A stretch of 64,000 nt of DNA from Betaproteobacteria bacterium (GTDB lineage: Bacteria > Pseudomonadota > Gammaproteobacteria > Burkholderiales > SG8-41), in NCBI GenBank assembly GCA_021730905.1, contig JAKFYK010000017.1, positions 1 through 64,000 of the forward strand, read 5' to 3'. The notes under the pieces are model-generated. The model worked only from the letters and a program-made list of their open reading frames with translations. It ran no database searches and was not told the DNA's origin. The position numbers and the translations under genes are program-made. This document shows, piece after piece, positions 1-8,884 of this stretch; the stretch's first letter is position 1, and the number at the start of each line of letters is the position of its first letter.

Positions 1-1036
1 GATGGTACTGGTTCTCGAACACCCACATTTCCTTCGGCACTTTCAAGTCGTCAAACGCTTCCACCGCGTCTTCCAGCGGGCACAGCGGATCGAACTCGCC
101 GGTGACCAGCAGCGTCGGGCATTTGACCTTGCCGAGATAGCCGCGCACGGTCATCGGCTGCGCGACTTCCTTGTCGAATTTCTGTTCGTCGTCATAGCCC
201 GCCATGTACATGAACATCTGTTTGAAGCGTGGCGACGATTGCGTAAAGATGGTGTTGTTCGGATTGAAGCACGCCACCGAGCTGATCACCGCCGCGGCGC
301 GGAAATCGTAGCTCGACAGCCGCAGCGACCAGTAGCTGCCCATGCTGATGCCGTAGATGGCGATTTTTTTGGCATCGATTTCCGGACGTTTTTGCAGATA
401 GCTGATGACTGCCGCGCCGGCGCGCTCGTAGTTGTCCTTGACCGCGCGGATTTTCTGCATGTTGGAGCTGCCCTGGCCGGGACCGTCCATCGCGATCACG
501 TGAAAGCCGCGCGACTGCGCGACGTTGTGCGACGCCTTGGGAAACACTTCCTTGGTCTGGTCCATGCCCGGCACGTAAATCACGCACGGCGCTTTGCGGC
601 GATCCGGCAGCAGATGCAGCAGGCAGGAAATCGTCTTGCCGTTGTCGAACGGCACCTCAACTCGCTCGATCGGGTAGTCGGCGACCTTGGTGCGCTTGTC
701 CACCATCTCGTTCATCTTGTTGGTGAGGCGGATTTTCACCGGATGATCGTCGAAAAAAATCGGGTGCTGCGCCATGCGATAGGACTCGATGGCGTGATCG
801 TAATGGTGCACGGCCGTGGCGTTAGCGCCCTGCGCCTGCGCTTTTTTTGCCAGCCGCTCGTGGCGTTCGCCGGCCAGCCGCCACACTTTCGGCAGCATGC
901 GGTAGTTGCGCGCGCGCGCGCCCGCGGGCACTTCGAGATCGTCGCGCTCGAAGTTCTGCACGCGGCCGCGCATATTGAGCGCGAGGTCGAGCATCCATTG
1001 CTGGCCGTCGCGCTCGGTTCTGAGTTTGCGGATCAT
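1..1036 (-). CDS. alpha/beta hydrolase (esterase/acyl hydrolase type), 3' end outside window
   Basis: Reading the minus strand from the ATG at 1036 gives about 345 uninterrupted codons that run off the left edge, so the C-terminus and stop are missing. An AGGGAGAA ribosome-binding site precedes the ATG. An N-terminal helical cap (to about residue 110) is followed by the hydrolase core: a VPFDNG strand, a YVPGMDQ oxyanion-region loop, DGPGQGSS, the nucleophile elbow GISMGS, and GEFDPLCP, which carries the probable acid Asp. The catalytic His would lie beyond the edge. The layout resembles FrsA-like and 2,6-dihydropseudooxynicotine-hydrolase-like enzymes; the substrate is unknown. No signal peptide is seen, so it is probably cytoplasmic. 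It is divergent from the Bug receptor gene that follows. Confidence 0.85.
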   Translation of the reverse strand, partial: MIRKLRTERDGQQWMLDLALNMRGRVQNFERDDLEVPAGARARNYRMLPKVWRLAGERHERLAKKAQAQGANATAVHHYDHAIESYRMAQHPIFFDDHPVKIRLTNKMNEMVDKRTKVADYPIERVEVPFDNGKTISCLLHLLPDRRKAPCVIYVPGMDQTKEVFPKASHNVAQSRGFHVIAMDGPGQGSSNMQKIRAVKDNYERAGAAVISYLQKRPEIDAKKIAIYGISMGSYWSLRLSSYDFRAAAVISSVACFNPNNTIFTQSSPRFKQMFMYMAGYDDEQKFDKEVAQPMTVRGYLGKVKCPTLLVTGEFDPLCPLEDAVEAFDDLKVPKEMWVFENQYH

Positions 1037-1214
1037 GAGGTTCTCCCTGGTTGATCGGTCAATATGGGTATGACGGAACGGGTATGAAGGAACGCGTGAT
1101 TCTACACGCGCTGACTTGCTCGGGTGGCGCGGCTGTGCACACGATGCGGTGCTGCGATTCTGGGTAAAATGCTCATTGTCGAAGGTTGCCGAAAATTGCC
1201 GAGGAGCGCGCTTC

Positions 1215-2180
1215 ATGCACCGATCACACCTTGTTTGCATACCGCTGTTGTTGATTGCGCCGGTCACTGCCGGCGCGCAGGAGTATCCGAACAAGACGGT
1301 TCGCATGATCATTCCGTGGGCGGCGGGCGGATCGACCGATTCCATCGGACGCATTGTCGGGCAGAAGCTGGCCGAGTACACCGGGCAACAATGGATCGTC
1401 GACAATCGCGGTGGTGCCACCGGTACCATCGGCCATGCATTGGCGTCCAAGGCGCCGCCGGATGGTTACACACTGTTGCTCGGCACCAACAGCACCTTCG
1501 CTATTGCCCCGCATCTTTACAAGAATATCCAGTACGACAACGAGACCGCGTTCGCGCCGATTTCGCTGGTGGCGGTCAACCCGCAAATCCTCACGGCGCA
1601 TGCGTCGCTGCCGGTGAAAAGCGCGAGGGAGTTGATCGCGCTCGCCAGGGCGCAGCCGGGGCAAATCATTTTTTCCAGCGCGGGTGTGGGCGCTACCAGT
1701 CACATGGCGACCGAGCTGTTTATGAACATGGCGAAAATCAAAATGACTCACGTGCCCTATAAAGGCGGCGGGCCGTCGTTCCAGGCGTTGCTCGGTGGTG
1801 AAACCGCGCTGTCGTTCGTCGATGCGATTACCGTCGCCCCGCACGCCAAGGCCGGCCGCGTGCGCGCTCTCGCCACCAGTACCCTGAAACGCACGCCGTT
1901 GATGCCGGAGGTGCCGACGGTTCATGAGTCAGGTTTGCCGAATTTTGAGTCGGTCACCTCGTTTGGCATGTTCGCGCCCGCTGGCACCTCGCGCGACATC
2001 CTCGGCAAAGTCAATCGCGAAGTCGTCAGGGCGGTGGCCGCCGCCGACGTGAAGGAAAAGCTCAGAGGGCAGGGTGTGGACGCAGTCGGCAGTTCGCCGG
2101 AAGAGTTGGTCAATCACCAGAAGCAGGAAACGGCCAAGTGGGGCAAGGTGATCCGTGAGCAGGGCATCAAGTTCGAGTAA
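1215..2180 (+). CDS. Bug/TctC-family periplasmic tricarboxylate-type receptor
   Basis: This 321-residue protein starts at the ATG at 1215, chosen because GAGGAG lies just upstream and a signal peptide ending in GAQ follows; longer in-frame starts add a non-signal extension. After the signal come the Bug hallmarks: YPNKTVRMIIPWAAGG, DNRGGATG and SKAPPDGYT, then HVPYKGGGPS in the middle and EVPTVHES near the C-terminus. Bug proteins bind small carboxylates in the periplasm, usually for tripartite tricarboxylate transporters. No TctA/TctB membrane genes are adjacent, so this is an orphan receptor and its ligand cannot be read from context. An aminotransferase gene follows 54 bp downstream. Confidence 0.92.
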   Translation: MHRSHLVCIPLLLIAPVTAGAQEYPNKTVRMIIPWAAGGSTDSIGRIVGQKLAEYTGQQWIVDNRGGATGTIGHALASKAPPDGYTLLLGTNSTFAIAPHLYKNIQYDNETAFAPISLVAVNPQILTAHASLPVKSARELIALARAQPGQIIFSSAGVGATSHMATELFMNMAKIKMTHVPYKGGGPSFQALLGGETALSFVDAITVAPHAKAGRVRALATSTLKRTPLMPEVPTVHESGLPNFESVTSFGMFAPAGTSRDILGKVNREVVRAVAAADVKEKLRGQGVDAVGSSPEELVNHQKQETAKWGKVIREQGIKFE

Positions 2181-2234
2181 CAGCTCGGTTATACAACTGA
2201 CAACACCGCCGAGCAAACAACCAAGGTAAACAAA

Positions 2235-3434
2235 ATGGGTTTTTATTCAGACCGGCTGGACCGTATCAAACTTTCACCCAGCACCGCTGCCACGCAACGT
2301 GCGCGCGAACTGCGTACACAAGGGCGCGACATCATCGCGCTCACCATCGGCCAGCCCGACTTCGACACGCCGCCGCATGTGAAACGCGCGGTAGCCGACG
2401 CGCTGGCGCGCAACGAAACGAAATATCCGCCCATCGACGGTATTCCCGAACTCAAGGAAGCTGCGCGCCGCAAGTTTCAGCGCGAAAACGCGCTGCAATA
2501 CAACACCGATCAGATCATGGTGGGCACCGGCAGCAAGCAGATCATCTTCAATGCCATGATGGCGACCATCGGGCCGGGTGACGAAGCGATTATTCCGGCG
2601 CCGTACTGGATTTCCTATCTCGACATGGTGCTGGTGTCCGATGGCGTGCCGGTCGAGGTGCCGTGCACTGCGGAGAGCGGCTTTAAACTCACGCCGGCGC
2701 AGTTGGAAGCGGCGATCACGCCGCGCACCAAATGGCTGCTGCTCAATTCGCCCAACAACCCGACAGGCGCGGTGTATTCGCGCGCAGAGGTGCGCGCGCT
2801 GGCGGACGTGCTGTTGCGCCATCCGCACGTATGGATATTGACCGACGACATTTACGAACATCTGCGTTTCGACGGGATTGAATTTGCCACCATCGCGCAG
2901 GTGGAGCCTGGGCTTTATGACCGCACGCTGACGGTCAATGGCGTGTCCAAGACCTACGCCATGACGGGATTCAGATTGGGCTATGCCGGCGGGCCGAAGG
3001 AACTGATACGTAATATCATCAAGCTGCAATCGCAAAGCACCGCAGGCGTGTGTTCCATCAGCCAGTGGGCGGCGGTGGAGGCGCTGAACGGTCCGCAGGA
3101 ATTCGTTCCCGAACGCGCGGCATCCTTTCAGGCGCGGCGTGACCGCGTGCTGGAAATGTTCAAGGATATCCCGGGATTGCAGCCGAACTATCCGCAAGGC
3201 GCGTTCTATCTGTTCGTGCGCTGCGGCGACCTGTACGGCCGCAAAACGCCGCAGGGCAAGGTGCTCAAGGACGAGCAGGATGTGGTGATGCACCTGATGG
3301 ATCACGGCGTCGCCGTGGTGCTGGGCGCGGCCTACGGCATGTCGCCGTACTTCCGTATGTCGATAGCAACCGACATGAAAAATCTCGAGGAAGCCTGCCG
3401 GCGCATGGGGCGGGCGGTGGCGGAATTGAAGTAA
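2235..3434 (+). CDS. PLP-dependent class I/II aminotransferase (aspartate/aromatic type)
   Basis: The 399-residue protein is full length for fold-type I aminotransferases. Recognisable elements are the N-terminal SPSTAATQRARELR segment, IGQPDFDTP (about residues 38–46), KYPPIDGIPELKEA, NSPNNPTG (171–178), the cofactor Asp within TDDIY (203–207), the Schiff-base Lys in NGVSKTYAMTG (Lys239) and the substrate-carboxylate Arg near the C-terminus (YFRMSIA). It transfers amino groups between amino acids and 2-oxo acids in the cytoplasm. Aspartate, prephenate or a branched substrate all remain possible. AAGG lies about 8 bp before the ATG. It may be co-transcribed with the Bug gene upstream and the flavin reductase downstream. 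Confidence 0.9.
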   Translation: MGFYSDRLDRIKLSPSTAATQRARELRTQGRDIIALTIGQPDFDTPPHVKRAVADALARNETKYPPIDGIPELKEAARRKFQRENALQYNTDQIMVGTGSKQIIFNAMMATIGPGDEAIIPAPYWISYLDMVLVSDGVPVEVPCTAESGFKLTPAQLEAAITPRTKWLLLNSPNNPTGAVYSRAEVRALADVLLRHPHVWILTDDIYEHLRFDGIEFATIAQVEPGLYDRTLTVNGVSKTYAMTGFRLGYAGGPKELIRNIIKLQSQSTAGVCSISQWAAVEALNGPQEFVPERAASFQARRDRVLEMFKDIPGLQPNYPQGAFYLFVRCGDLYGRKTPQGKVLKDEQDVVMHLMDHGVAVVLGAAYGMSPYFRMSIATDMKNLEEACRRMGRAVAELK

Positions 3435-3449
3435 AGATCAACGACAGGA

Positions 3450-3502
3450 AACCACGGAATACGCGGAACACACGGAAAAGAGCGCAGAAGAATTCCGTGG
3501 TT
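3450..3502. repeat. inverted repeat with CACGGAA repeats
   Basis: Perfect 11-bp arms AACCACGGAAT (3450–3460) and ATTCCGTGGTT (3492–3502) flank three more CGGAA-type units (GCGGAA, CACGGAA). It sits in the 88-bp gap between the aminotransferase and the flavin oxidoreductase. Similar CCACGGA-rich intergenic repeats are common in environmental proteobacteria (recalled, not searched). It could fold as a hairpin but has no T-tract. Confidence 0.6.
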
Positions 3503-3522
3503 AAATTTGTTGTGCCGTCTGA

Positions 3523-4656
3523 ATGACCCAACCCTTGCTCTTCACCCCCATCCAACTCGCCGGACTGACCGCGCGTAACCGCATTGTCGTCTCGCCGATG
3601 TGCCAGTACTCGTCCGAAGAGGGCGGGCCCACCGACTGGCATCTGGTGCATCTGGGCAAGTTTGCGCTGGGCGGCGCGGCCGTTGTGTTTTGCGAGGAGA
3701 CTGCGGTCGAAATGCGCGCGCGCAAGACCTACGGCTGCGCCGGAATATACAGCGACGCACATGTGCCTATGTACCGGCGCATCACGGAATTCATATACAA
3801 GCACAACAGCATCCCGGCGATGCAGATTGGCCATTCCGGGCGCAAGGCTTCGTGCGGGCCGCCGTGGACCAACTTCAAGCCACTGACTGACGAGGATGCG
3901 AAAACCGGCCATGCGCCGTGGCGCGGCGTTTCGCCCAGCGCGATTCGCGCGCGCGACGATGCGCAGGTACCGCACGAACTTTCCGTGAGTGACATCAAGG
4001 AAGTCATTGCGTCATGGCGCGAGGCGACACTGCGCACCTTGAATGCGGGTTTCGAGATGATCGAAATTCACGGCGCGCATGGTTATCTGATCCACCAGTT
4101 TCTGTCGCCGCTGGCCAACAAGCGCACGGATGGATACGGCGGCGATCTCGCCGGGCGCATGCGTTTCGCGCTGGAACTCACCGAAGCGGTGCGCGCGGTA
4201 TGGCCGAAAGAAAAGCCGTTGTGGTTTCGCGTGTCGGCGGTCGATGGTGACAACGGTGCTTGGAACATCGACGACACCGTGACGCTGGTGCGCGAACTCA
4301 AGGCGCGCGGCGTGGATGCGGTGTCGTGTTCTTCCGGCGGTATCAATGGTCCGCTTAATTACGCGATTGTGCCGCGCCAGCCCGGATTTCAGGTGCCCTA
4401 CGCCGAGCGCGTTCGGCGCGACACCGGCATCACGACTTGCGCCGTTGGTCTGATTACGGAAGCAGAACATGCCGAAGATATTTTGCAGCGTGGCAAGGCC
4501 GATTTGATCGCGATGGCGCGCGAGTTCATGTACAACCCGAACTGGCCGGTGCATGCCGCGAAAAAACTCGGCGTCACCGATTATCTCGATTTGCTGCCCA
4601 CGGAGTATGCATGGTGGCTCAAGCGCCGCGAAAAAATCCGCGAAATCTCCAAGTAA
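3523..4656 (+). CDS. NADH:flavin oxidoreductase, Old Yellow Enzyme family (YqjM-like)
   Basis: This 377-residue TIM-barrel flavoenzyme carries the YqjM-type N-terminus SPMCQYS with the redox-tuning Cys27, the flavin/substrate motif MQIGHSGRK, EIHGAHGYL followed by QFLSPLANKRTDGYGG (catalytic and FMN-binding signature of the family), and the C-terminal phosphate-binding stretch ending in ADLIAMAREF. It would reduce activated C=C bonds of alpha,beta-unsaturated carbonyls with NAD(P)H in the cytoplasm. The start is the ATG at 3523; no convincing Shine-Dalgarno sequence precedes it. It lies in a run of co-directional genes with TrmO and HyuA, but no functional link is evident. Confidence 0.92.
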   Translation: MTQPLLFTPIQLAGLTARNRIVVSPMCQYSSEEGGPTDWHLVHLGKFALGGAAVVFCEETAVEMRARKTYGCAGIYSDAHVPMYRRITEFIYKHNSIPAMQIGHSGRKASCGPPWTNFKPLTDEDAKTGHAPWRGVSPSAIRARDDAQVPHELSVSDIKEVIASWREATLRTLNAGFEMIEIHGAHGYLIHQFLSPLANKRTDGYGGDLAGRMRFALELTEAVRAVWPKEKPLWFRVSAVDGDNGAWNIDDTVTLVRELKARGVDAVSCSSGGINGPLNYAIVPRQPGFQVPYAERVRRDTGITTCAVGLITEAEHAEDILQRGKADLIAMAREFMYNPNWPVHAAKKLGVTDYLDLLPTEYAWWLKRREKIREISK

Positions 4657-4667
4657 AATTATTCAAT

Positions 4668-4683
4668 AAAAAAAAATGGTTAC
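4668..4683 (+). repeat. A-rich dispersed motif, copy 1 (variant)
   Basis: The 16-mer AAAAAAAAATGGTTAC contains the ATG start of trmO at 4676 and is preceded by ATTCAAT. It departs from the consensus AAAAACAAATACTTAT by the C-to-A change at position 6 and the TGG at positions 10–12, but matches the 3' half of the copy at 42842. It is co-oriented with both neighbouring genes. Confidence 0.5.
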
Positions 4684-5131
4684 ATTTAATTCCATTGGTG
4701 TCGTACACAACGACGTCAACAAAATGTCCACCGGTAACTATGCGCAAGCCGAGTCGCGCATCGAGATCAATGCCGATCTTGCGCCCGGCTTGCAGGGGCT
4801 CGCCGAGTTTTCGCACGTGGTCGTGGTGTTTCACCTTGACCGCATTCCGCCGTTCGACAAAGAAAAGCAGTTGCTGCGTAACCCGCGCGGCATGGAACAC
4901 TTGGCGCCTGTAGGCGTATTCGCTCAGCGCACCAAGTTTCGTCCGAATCCGATTGGCGTGACGCCGGTGCGGCTGGTTTCGATACAAGGCAATACGCTGA
5001 TCGTAGCCGGACTCGACGCGATGGACGGCACGCCGGTGCTGGATGTGAAACCATATATTCCTGAATTTGATCGTGTTGATAACGTCAAAATGCCGGATTG
5101 GGTGGTGACGATGGTGCAGGGATATTTTTGA
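4676..5131 (+). CDS. trmO: TrmO-like tRNA (t6A37) N6-methyltransferase, TsaA/YaeB family
   Basis: This 151-residue protein has the TsaA beta-barrel features: an N-terminal IGVVHND strand, AQAESRIEIN, the GLAEFSHVVVVFHLDR segment, RNPRGMEHLAPVGVFAQRT and the family signature RPNPIGVTPV, ending with LDVKPYIPEFD. Members add a methyl group to threonylcarbamoyladenosine-37 of certain tRNAs using SAM. It is the short form without the C-terminal extension of the E. coli protein, as in many other bacteria and archaea, so substrate identity is less certain than family identity. The ATG lies inside the A-rich dispersed motif, and no normal ribosome-binding site is visible. Its stop overlaps the start of hyuA by one base. 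Confidence 0.85.
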   Translation: MVTFNSIGVVHNDVNKMSTGNYAQAESRIEINADLAPGLQGLAEFSHVVVVFHLDRIPPFDKEKQLLRNPRGMEHLAPVGVFAQRTKFRPNPIGVTPVRLVSIQGNTLIVAGLDAMDGTPVLDVKPYIPEFDRVDNVKMPDWVVTMVQGYF

Positions 5132-7236
5132 TGAAAGCAAAAGAATCCATCCGCATCGCCGTCGATATCGGCGGTACCTTCACTGATGGCCTCGCGGTGC
5201 TGACACCGGGCGGACGCATCTGGGTCGGCAAGACGCTGACCACGCCCAGCGATCCGGGCGTGGCGGTAACAACCGTCATCGTCGATTTGCTCCGGCAATT
5301 GGCAAGTGCGCGTGGCGATGTGGCGTCCAGCGTTACCGAAGTGGTTCATGGAACGACGCTGGTGACCAACACGCTGATCGAGCGCAAAGGTGCGAAGACT
5401 GGCCTCATTGTCACGCAGGGCACACGCGACGTGCTGACCATCGGGCGCGAGATTCGCTATGAACTTTACGATCTGAATCTCGAAATCCCGCAGCCGCTGG
5501 TGGCTGAAGGCAAGCGGCTTGAAGCCGCCGAGCGTATGGATGTCGAAGGCCACGTGGTGCAGCCACTCGCACAGGCTGAAGTCGATCGCCTGATGGATGC
5601 GCTGGCGGGTCTTGAGGTCGAAGCGGTAGGCGTGTGTTTTCTGCACGCCTACGTTAACGAGGCGCACGAAAAACAGATAGAGGCTGCGATCCACCGGCGG
5701 TTTCCCCAACTCGCAGTGTCGATTTCTTCAAACATCGCGCGTGAGATACGCGAGTACGAGCGCATGTCCACGGTGGCGGCCAATGCCTATGTGCAGCCGC
5801 TGATGGCGGAGTATCTGAATCGGCTCGATACGCGAGTGCATGAGTTGGCGCCGCAAGCGCCGCTGCGCATCATGGTATCGAGCGGCGGCTTTACCTCCGG
5901 CAAGGCGGCGGCGGAATCGCCGATACTGCTGCTGGAATCCGGCCCGGCGGGCGGCGTGCTGTCTGCGCTCAACACCGCGCGCAACGCAGGCATCGATCAG
6001 ATACTTGCATTCGACATGGGCGGCACCACCGCGAAAGCGTGTGTTGCGGTCGGCGGCGAGCCGTTGGTTTCTCACAGTTTTGAGTGCGCGCGTGTGGCTC
6101 GCTTCAAGCGCGGATCGGGGTTGCCCATACTGATTCCCAGCATCGATCTGATCGAGATTGGCGCGGGCGGCGGGTCGATTGCGCATGTCAATGATCTCGG
6201 GTTGCTCAACGTCGGGCCGGAGAGTTCCGGCGCGGTACCTGGTCCCGCGTGTTACGGGCAGGGTGGGATCGAAGCCACGGTAACCGACGCTGACCTCGTG
6301 CTGGGCTATCTCAATGCTGACAACTTTCTCGGTGGGGCCATGAAGTTACGCCGCGACCTGGCCGAAGCGGCGCTGGGTAAACTGGCAGCCAAACTTAAAC
6401 TGACCACAACCGACATCGCGTGGGGCGTCTGCAACATCGTCAACGAAAACATGGCGGCCGCTGCACGCATCCATATTGCCGAGAAAGGCCACGATCCGCG
6501 CGAGTTCGCGATGGTGGCCACCGGTGGCGCGGGGCCGGTGCATGTGGTCGAAGTGGCGCGCAAGCTGCAAATACCGCGCGTGCTGGCGACTATTGCCGCC
6601 GGCGCCGGTTCGTGCCTCGGTTTGCTCGCCGCGCCCGCGCGCGTGGATCGCGCGTGGTCGCAGCCCTGCCTGATGAAAGACATCGATTGGAAGAAGGTCG
6701 CAACGGCTTACGACGGCATGCGCAGTGATGCAGAGGCTGAATTGAATTCAGCCGGCGCAAGCAAGCTCGCGATCAAATGGTTTATCGGCGCGGAAATGCG
6801 TTACGCCGGGCAAGGGCACAACGTGTCGGTGAGTCTGCCGTGGCGCAAGGTGGGTGCGGCAACGGCACCCGCATTGCTGAAAACGTTTGAAACCAATTAT
6901 CGCCAGCTTTACGGCCATCTGGTACCAGGTGCGGCGCCGCAAGTGATTACGTGGCGACTGACGGGTCGTTCGCTGGTGAAAAGTCACACCTTCAAATGGG
7001 GCGACGAACGCTCGTCGGGCAAACCGGTGATGCGCGGCAAACGCGACATATTTTTACCGCTGAAAAAGAAATACGCGCCAGTGCCGGTATACGATCGTTA
7101 CTCGCTGAGGCCTGGTACGCGGCTCACGGGTCCGGTGGTTCTGGAAGAGCGTGAATCGACGCTGGTGGTGCCGGTGAAATCGGATTTGCGCATTTTGCCC
7201 GACTACACGGTATCGGTGACGATCAAGGAGTTTTAA
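5131..7236 (+). CDS. hyuA: hydantoinase/oxoprolinase subunit A (HyuA)
   Basis: The start at 5131 was chosen because it overlaps the trmO stop (TGATG) and gives the canonical N-terminus IRIAVDIGGTFTDG, the phosphate-1 loop of the ASKHA ATPase fold. The 701 residues include VVHGTTLVTNTLIERKGAKT, SNIAREIREYERMSTVAANAYV, ESGPAGGV, FDMGGTTAKA (phosphate-2 loop) and GAGGGSIA, all typical of ATP-dependent N-methylhydantoinase, 5-oxoprolinase and acetone-carboxylase alpha-type subunits. It is expected to work with HyuB, encoded next, to hydrolyse a cyclic amide such as 5-oxoproline or a hydantoin with ATP. Substrate identity cannot be read from the sequence. Confidence 0.93.
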   Translation: MKAKESIRIAVDIGGTFTDGLAVLTPGGRIWVGKTLTTPSDPGVAVTTVIVDLLRQLASARGDVASSVTEVVHGTTLVTNTLIERKGAKTGLIVTQGTRDVLTIGREIRYELYDLNLEIPQPLVAEGKRLEAAERMDVEGHVVQPLAQAEVDRLMDALAGLEVEAVGVCFLHAYVNEAHEKQIEAAIHRRFPQLAVSISSNIAREIREYERMSTVAANAYVQPLMAEYLNRLDTRVHELAPQAPLRIMVSSGGFTSGKAAAESPILLLESGPAGGVLSALNTARNAGIDQILAFDMGGTTAKACVAVGGEPLVSHSFECARVARFKRGSGLPILIPSIDLIEIGAGGGSIAHVNDLGLLNVGPESSGAVPGPACYGQGGIEATVTDADLVLGYLNADNFLGGAMKLRRDLAEAALGKLAAKLKLTTTDIAWGVCNIVNENMAAAARIHIAEKGHDPREFAMVATGGAGPVHVVEVARKLQIPRVLATIAAGAGSCLGLLAAPARVDRAWSQPCLMKDIDWKKVATAYDGMRSDAEAELNSAGASKLAIKWFIGAEMRYAGQGHNVSVSLPWRKVGAATAPALLKTFETNYRQLYGHLVPGAAPQVITWRLTGRSLVKSHTFKWGDERSSGKPVMRGKRDIFLPLKKKYAPVPVYDRYSLRPGTRLTGPVVLEERESTLVVPVKSDLRILPDYTVSVTIKEF

Positions 7237-7259
7237 TGAAAACGCCAAGATATATTGCA

Positions 7260-7328
7260 CCGCTCGGGCTGAGCCTGTCGAAGCCCTGCCGCGCAAGCAC
7301 GCCCTTCCACAAGCTCAGGGCGAACGGA
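7260..7328. repeat. REP-like inverted pair in the hyuA–hyuB gap
   Basis: Two inverted copies of a GCCCTTCGACAAGCTCAGGG-like unit: the left copy, read on the minus strand, is GGGCTTCGACAGGCTCAGCC (7266–7285 region), and the right copy is GCCCTTCCACAAGCTCAGGG followed by CGAACGG (7301–7327). This unit is a familiar extragenic repeat in proteobacterial genomes (recalled, not searched). The right copy ends 3 bp before the hyuB ATG and so occupies its ribosome-binding region. Confidence 0.7.
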
Positions 7329-7330
7329 TC

Positions 7331-8872
7331 ATGAAAAATATGAAACTTACGAAGCTGGATCCGATCTCGCTGGAAATCCAGTGGAAGCGGCTGGTGTCGA
7401 TGGTGGACGAAGCGTCCGCCGCTTTTGTGCGCACCTCGTTCTCGGTGCTGGTGCGCGAAGCGAACGATTTTGCCGTGGTGCTCACCGATGCGCACGGCCG
7501 TTCGATCGCGCAATCGGTGCTGTCGATTCCTTCGTTCATTGGCACACTGCCGGCGACAGTCAAACATTTCCTGCAGAAGTTTCCAGCAAAGACTTTGAAA
7601 CCCGGCGACGTGATGATCACCAACGATCCATGGATGGGCACTGGCCACATCCACGATGTCAACACCGCGATGCCGATTTTTCACAAGGGAAAGATCGTTG
7701 CGTACGCGGCGGTGGTGAGCCACATGCCAGACATCGGCGGGCGCATACGCAATGCCGGCATCCGCGATATTTTCGAAGAAGGGCTGCAGATTCCGCGCAT
7801 GAAGCTGATCAGCGCCGGCAAGCCCGACCAGAATCTGCTCGACACGATCGGGCAGAACGTGCGCGTTCCCGAGCAAACGCTGGGCGATATCTGGGCGCAG
7901 GTGGCGGCCTGCAAAATGCTGGAAGATCGTTTGAAGCCTTTGTTAAGCGAGATCGACATCGAGTCGCTGGGCGCGGAGATTCGCCGCCGTTCCGAAGCGG
8001 CAATGAAAAAAGCCATACGCGACGTGCCCGACGGCATGTACCACGGCCGCACGCAGCACGACGGCTTTGAAGAGCCCATCATCATCAACGCCACCGTAAC
8101 GGTAAAGGGCGACAAACTCTCGATTGATTACACCGGCTCCAGCAACCAGGTGCCACGCGCGGTGAATGTGGTGCCGATTTACTGCTTCGCTTATTCGGCT
8201 TTCGCAGTGAAGGCGCTGCTGTGCCCCGACGTGCCGAACAACGAAGGCAGCTTTACGCCGATCACGACTTCTGCGCCACTGGGTTCGATCTTCAATCCAA
8301 CCTATCCGGCGGCGAGCGGCGGGCGCGGCATGATCGGACACATGATGGTGCCGGCGATCATGATGGCGCTGGCAGAGGTGCTGCCCGAGCGCGCGCTGGC
8401 GGAAGGCTCATCCAATTCGTCCATCACGGTAACTGGCGAACATCGCGGCCGGCCCTATGCCGCGGTGAATTTCATGAATGCGGGACAGGGCGCGACCCAG
8501 CATCGCGATGGATTCACCATGCTGTCGTTTCCGTCGAACTTGTCGAATACGCCGATTGAAGTATTCGAGCAGATGGCGCCGGTGCGCGTGATTGAACGTG
8601 CGATACGGCGCGGCAGCGGCGGTGCGGGCGCGCATCGCGGCGGCGACGGACTGCGTTTTGAAGTCGAAGTCGTTGCAGACACGCCGATGATGGCGTCGAT
8701 GATCATGACGCGTTACAAAACCGCGCCGCAGGGCATCTTCGGCGGCACACCGGGCAAAGTGGGCGGCCTGACTTTAAATGGAAAGCCGATCAATCCCGCC
8801 GACCACTGGGTGCTCAACAAGGGTGATCGCGTGGTGATGGAGACGGCGGGCGGCGGCGGATTTGGCGGCTGA
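7331..8872 (+). CDS. hyuB: hydantoinase/oxoprolinase subunit B (HyuB)
   Basis: This 513-residue protein shows the HyuB family landmarks: DPISLEIQWKRLVSMVDEA, SVLVREANDFAVVLTDAHG, PGDVMITNDPWMGTGHIHDV, VVSHMPDIGGR, DYTGSSNQVPRAVN and a C-terminal glycine-rich ETAGGGGFG. It pairs with HyuA to form an ATP-dependent amidohydrolase. The ATG at 7331 directly follows a REP-like repeat and has no clear Shine-Dalgarno sequence; a second in-frame ATG lies at 7340. The gene converges on the methyltransferase gene, with only 12 bp between stops. Confidence 0.93.
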   Translation: MKNMKLTKLDPISLEIQWKRLVSMVDEASAAFVRTSFSVLVREANDFAVVLTDAHGRSIAQSVLSIPSFIGTLPATVKHFLQKFPAKTLKPGDVMITNDPWMGTGHIHDVNTAMPIFHKGKIVAYAAVVSHMPDIGGRIRNAGIRDIFEEGLQIPRMKLISAGKPDQNLLDTIGQNVRVPEQTLGDIWAQVAACKMLEDRLKPLLSEIDIESLGAEIRRRSEAAMKKAIRDVPDGMYHGRTQHDGFEEPIIINATVTVKGDKLSIDYTGSSNQVPRAVNVVPIYCFAYSAFAVKALLCPDVPNNEGSFTPITTSAPLGSIFNPTYPAASGGRGMIGHMMVPAIMMALAEVLPERALAEGSSNSSITVTGEHRGRPYAAVNFMNAGQGATQHRDGFTMLSFPSNLSNTPIEVFEQMAPVRVIERAIRRGSGGAGAHRGGDGLRFEVEVVADTPMMASMIMTRYKTAPQGIFGGTPGKVGGLTLNGKPINPADHWVLNKGDRVVMETAGGGGFGG

Positions 8873-8884
8873 AATTTCTTCAGG

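Noticed and set aside
2-1054. Long plus-strand open frame rich in His/Arg/Ala
   Set aside because: It is the antisense shadow of the alpha/beta hydrolase on the minus strand, which has a ribosome-binding site and GISMGS motif.
3514-3523. GCCGTCTGAA, identical to the Neisseria DNA uptake 10-mer
   Set aside because: Only one copy was noticed in the window; uptake sequences should occur many times, so this is chance.
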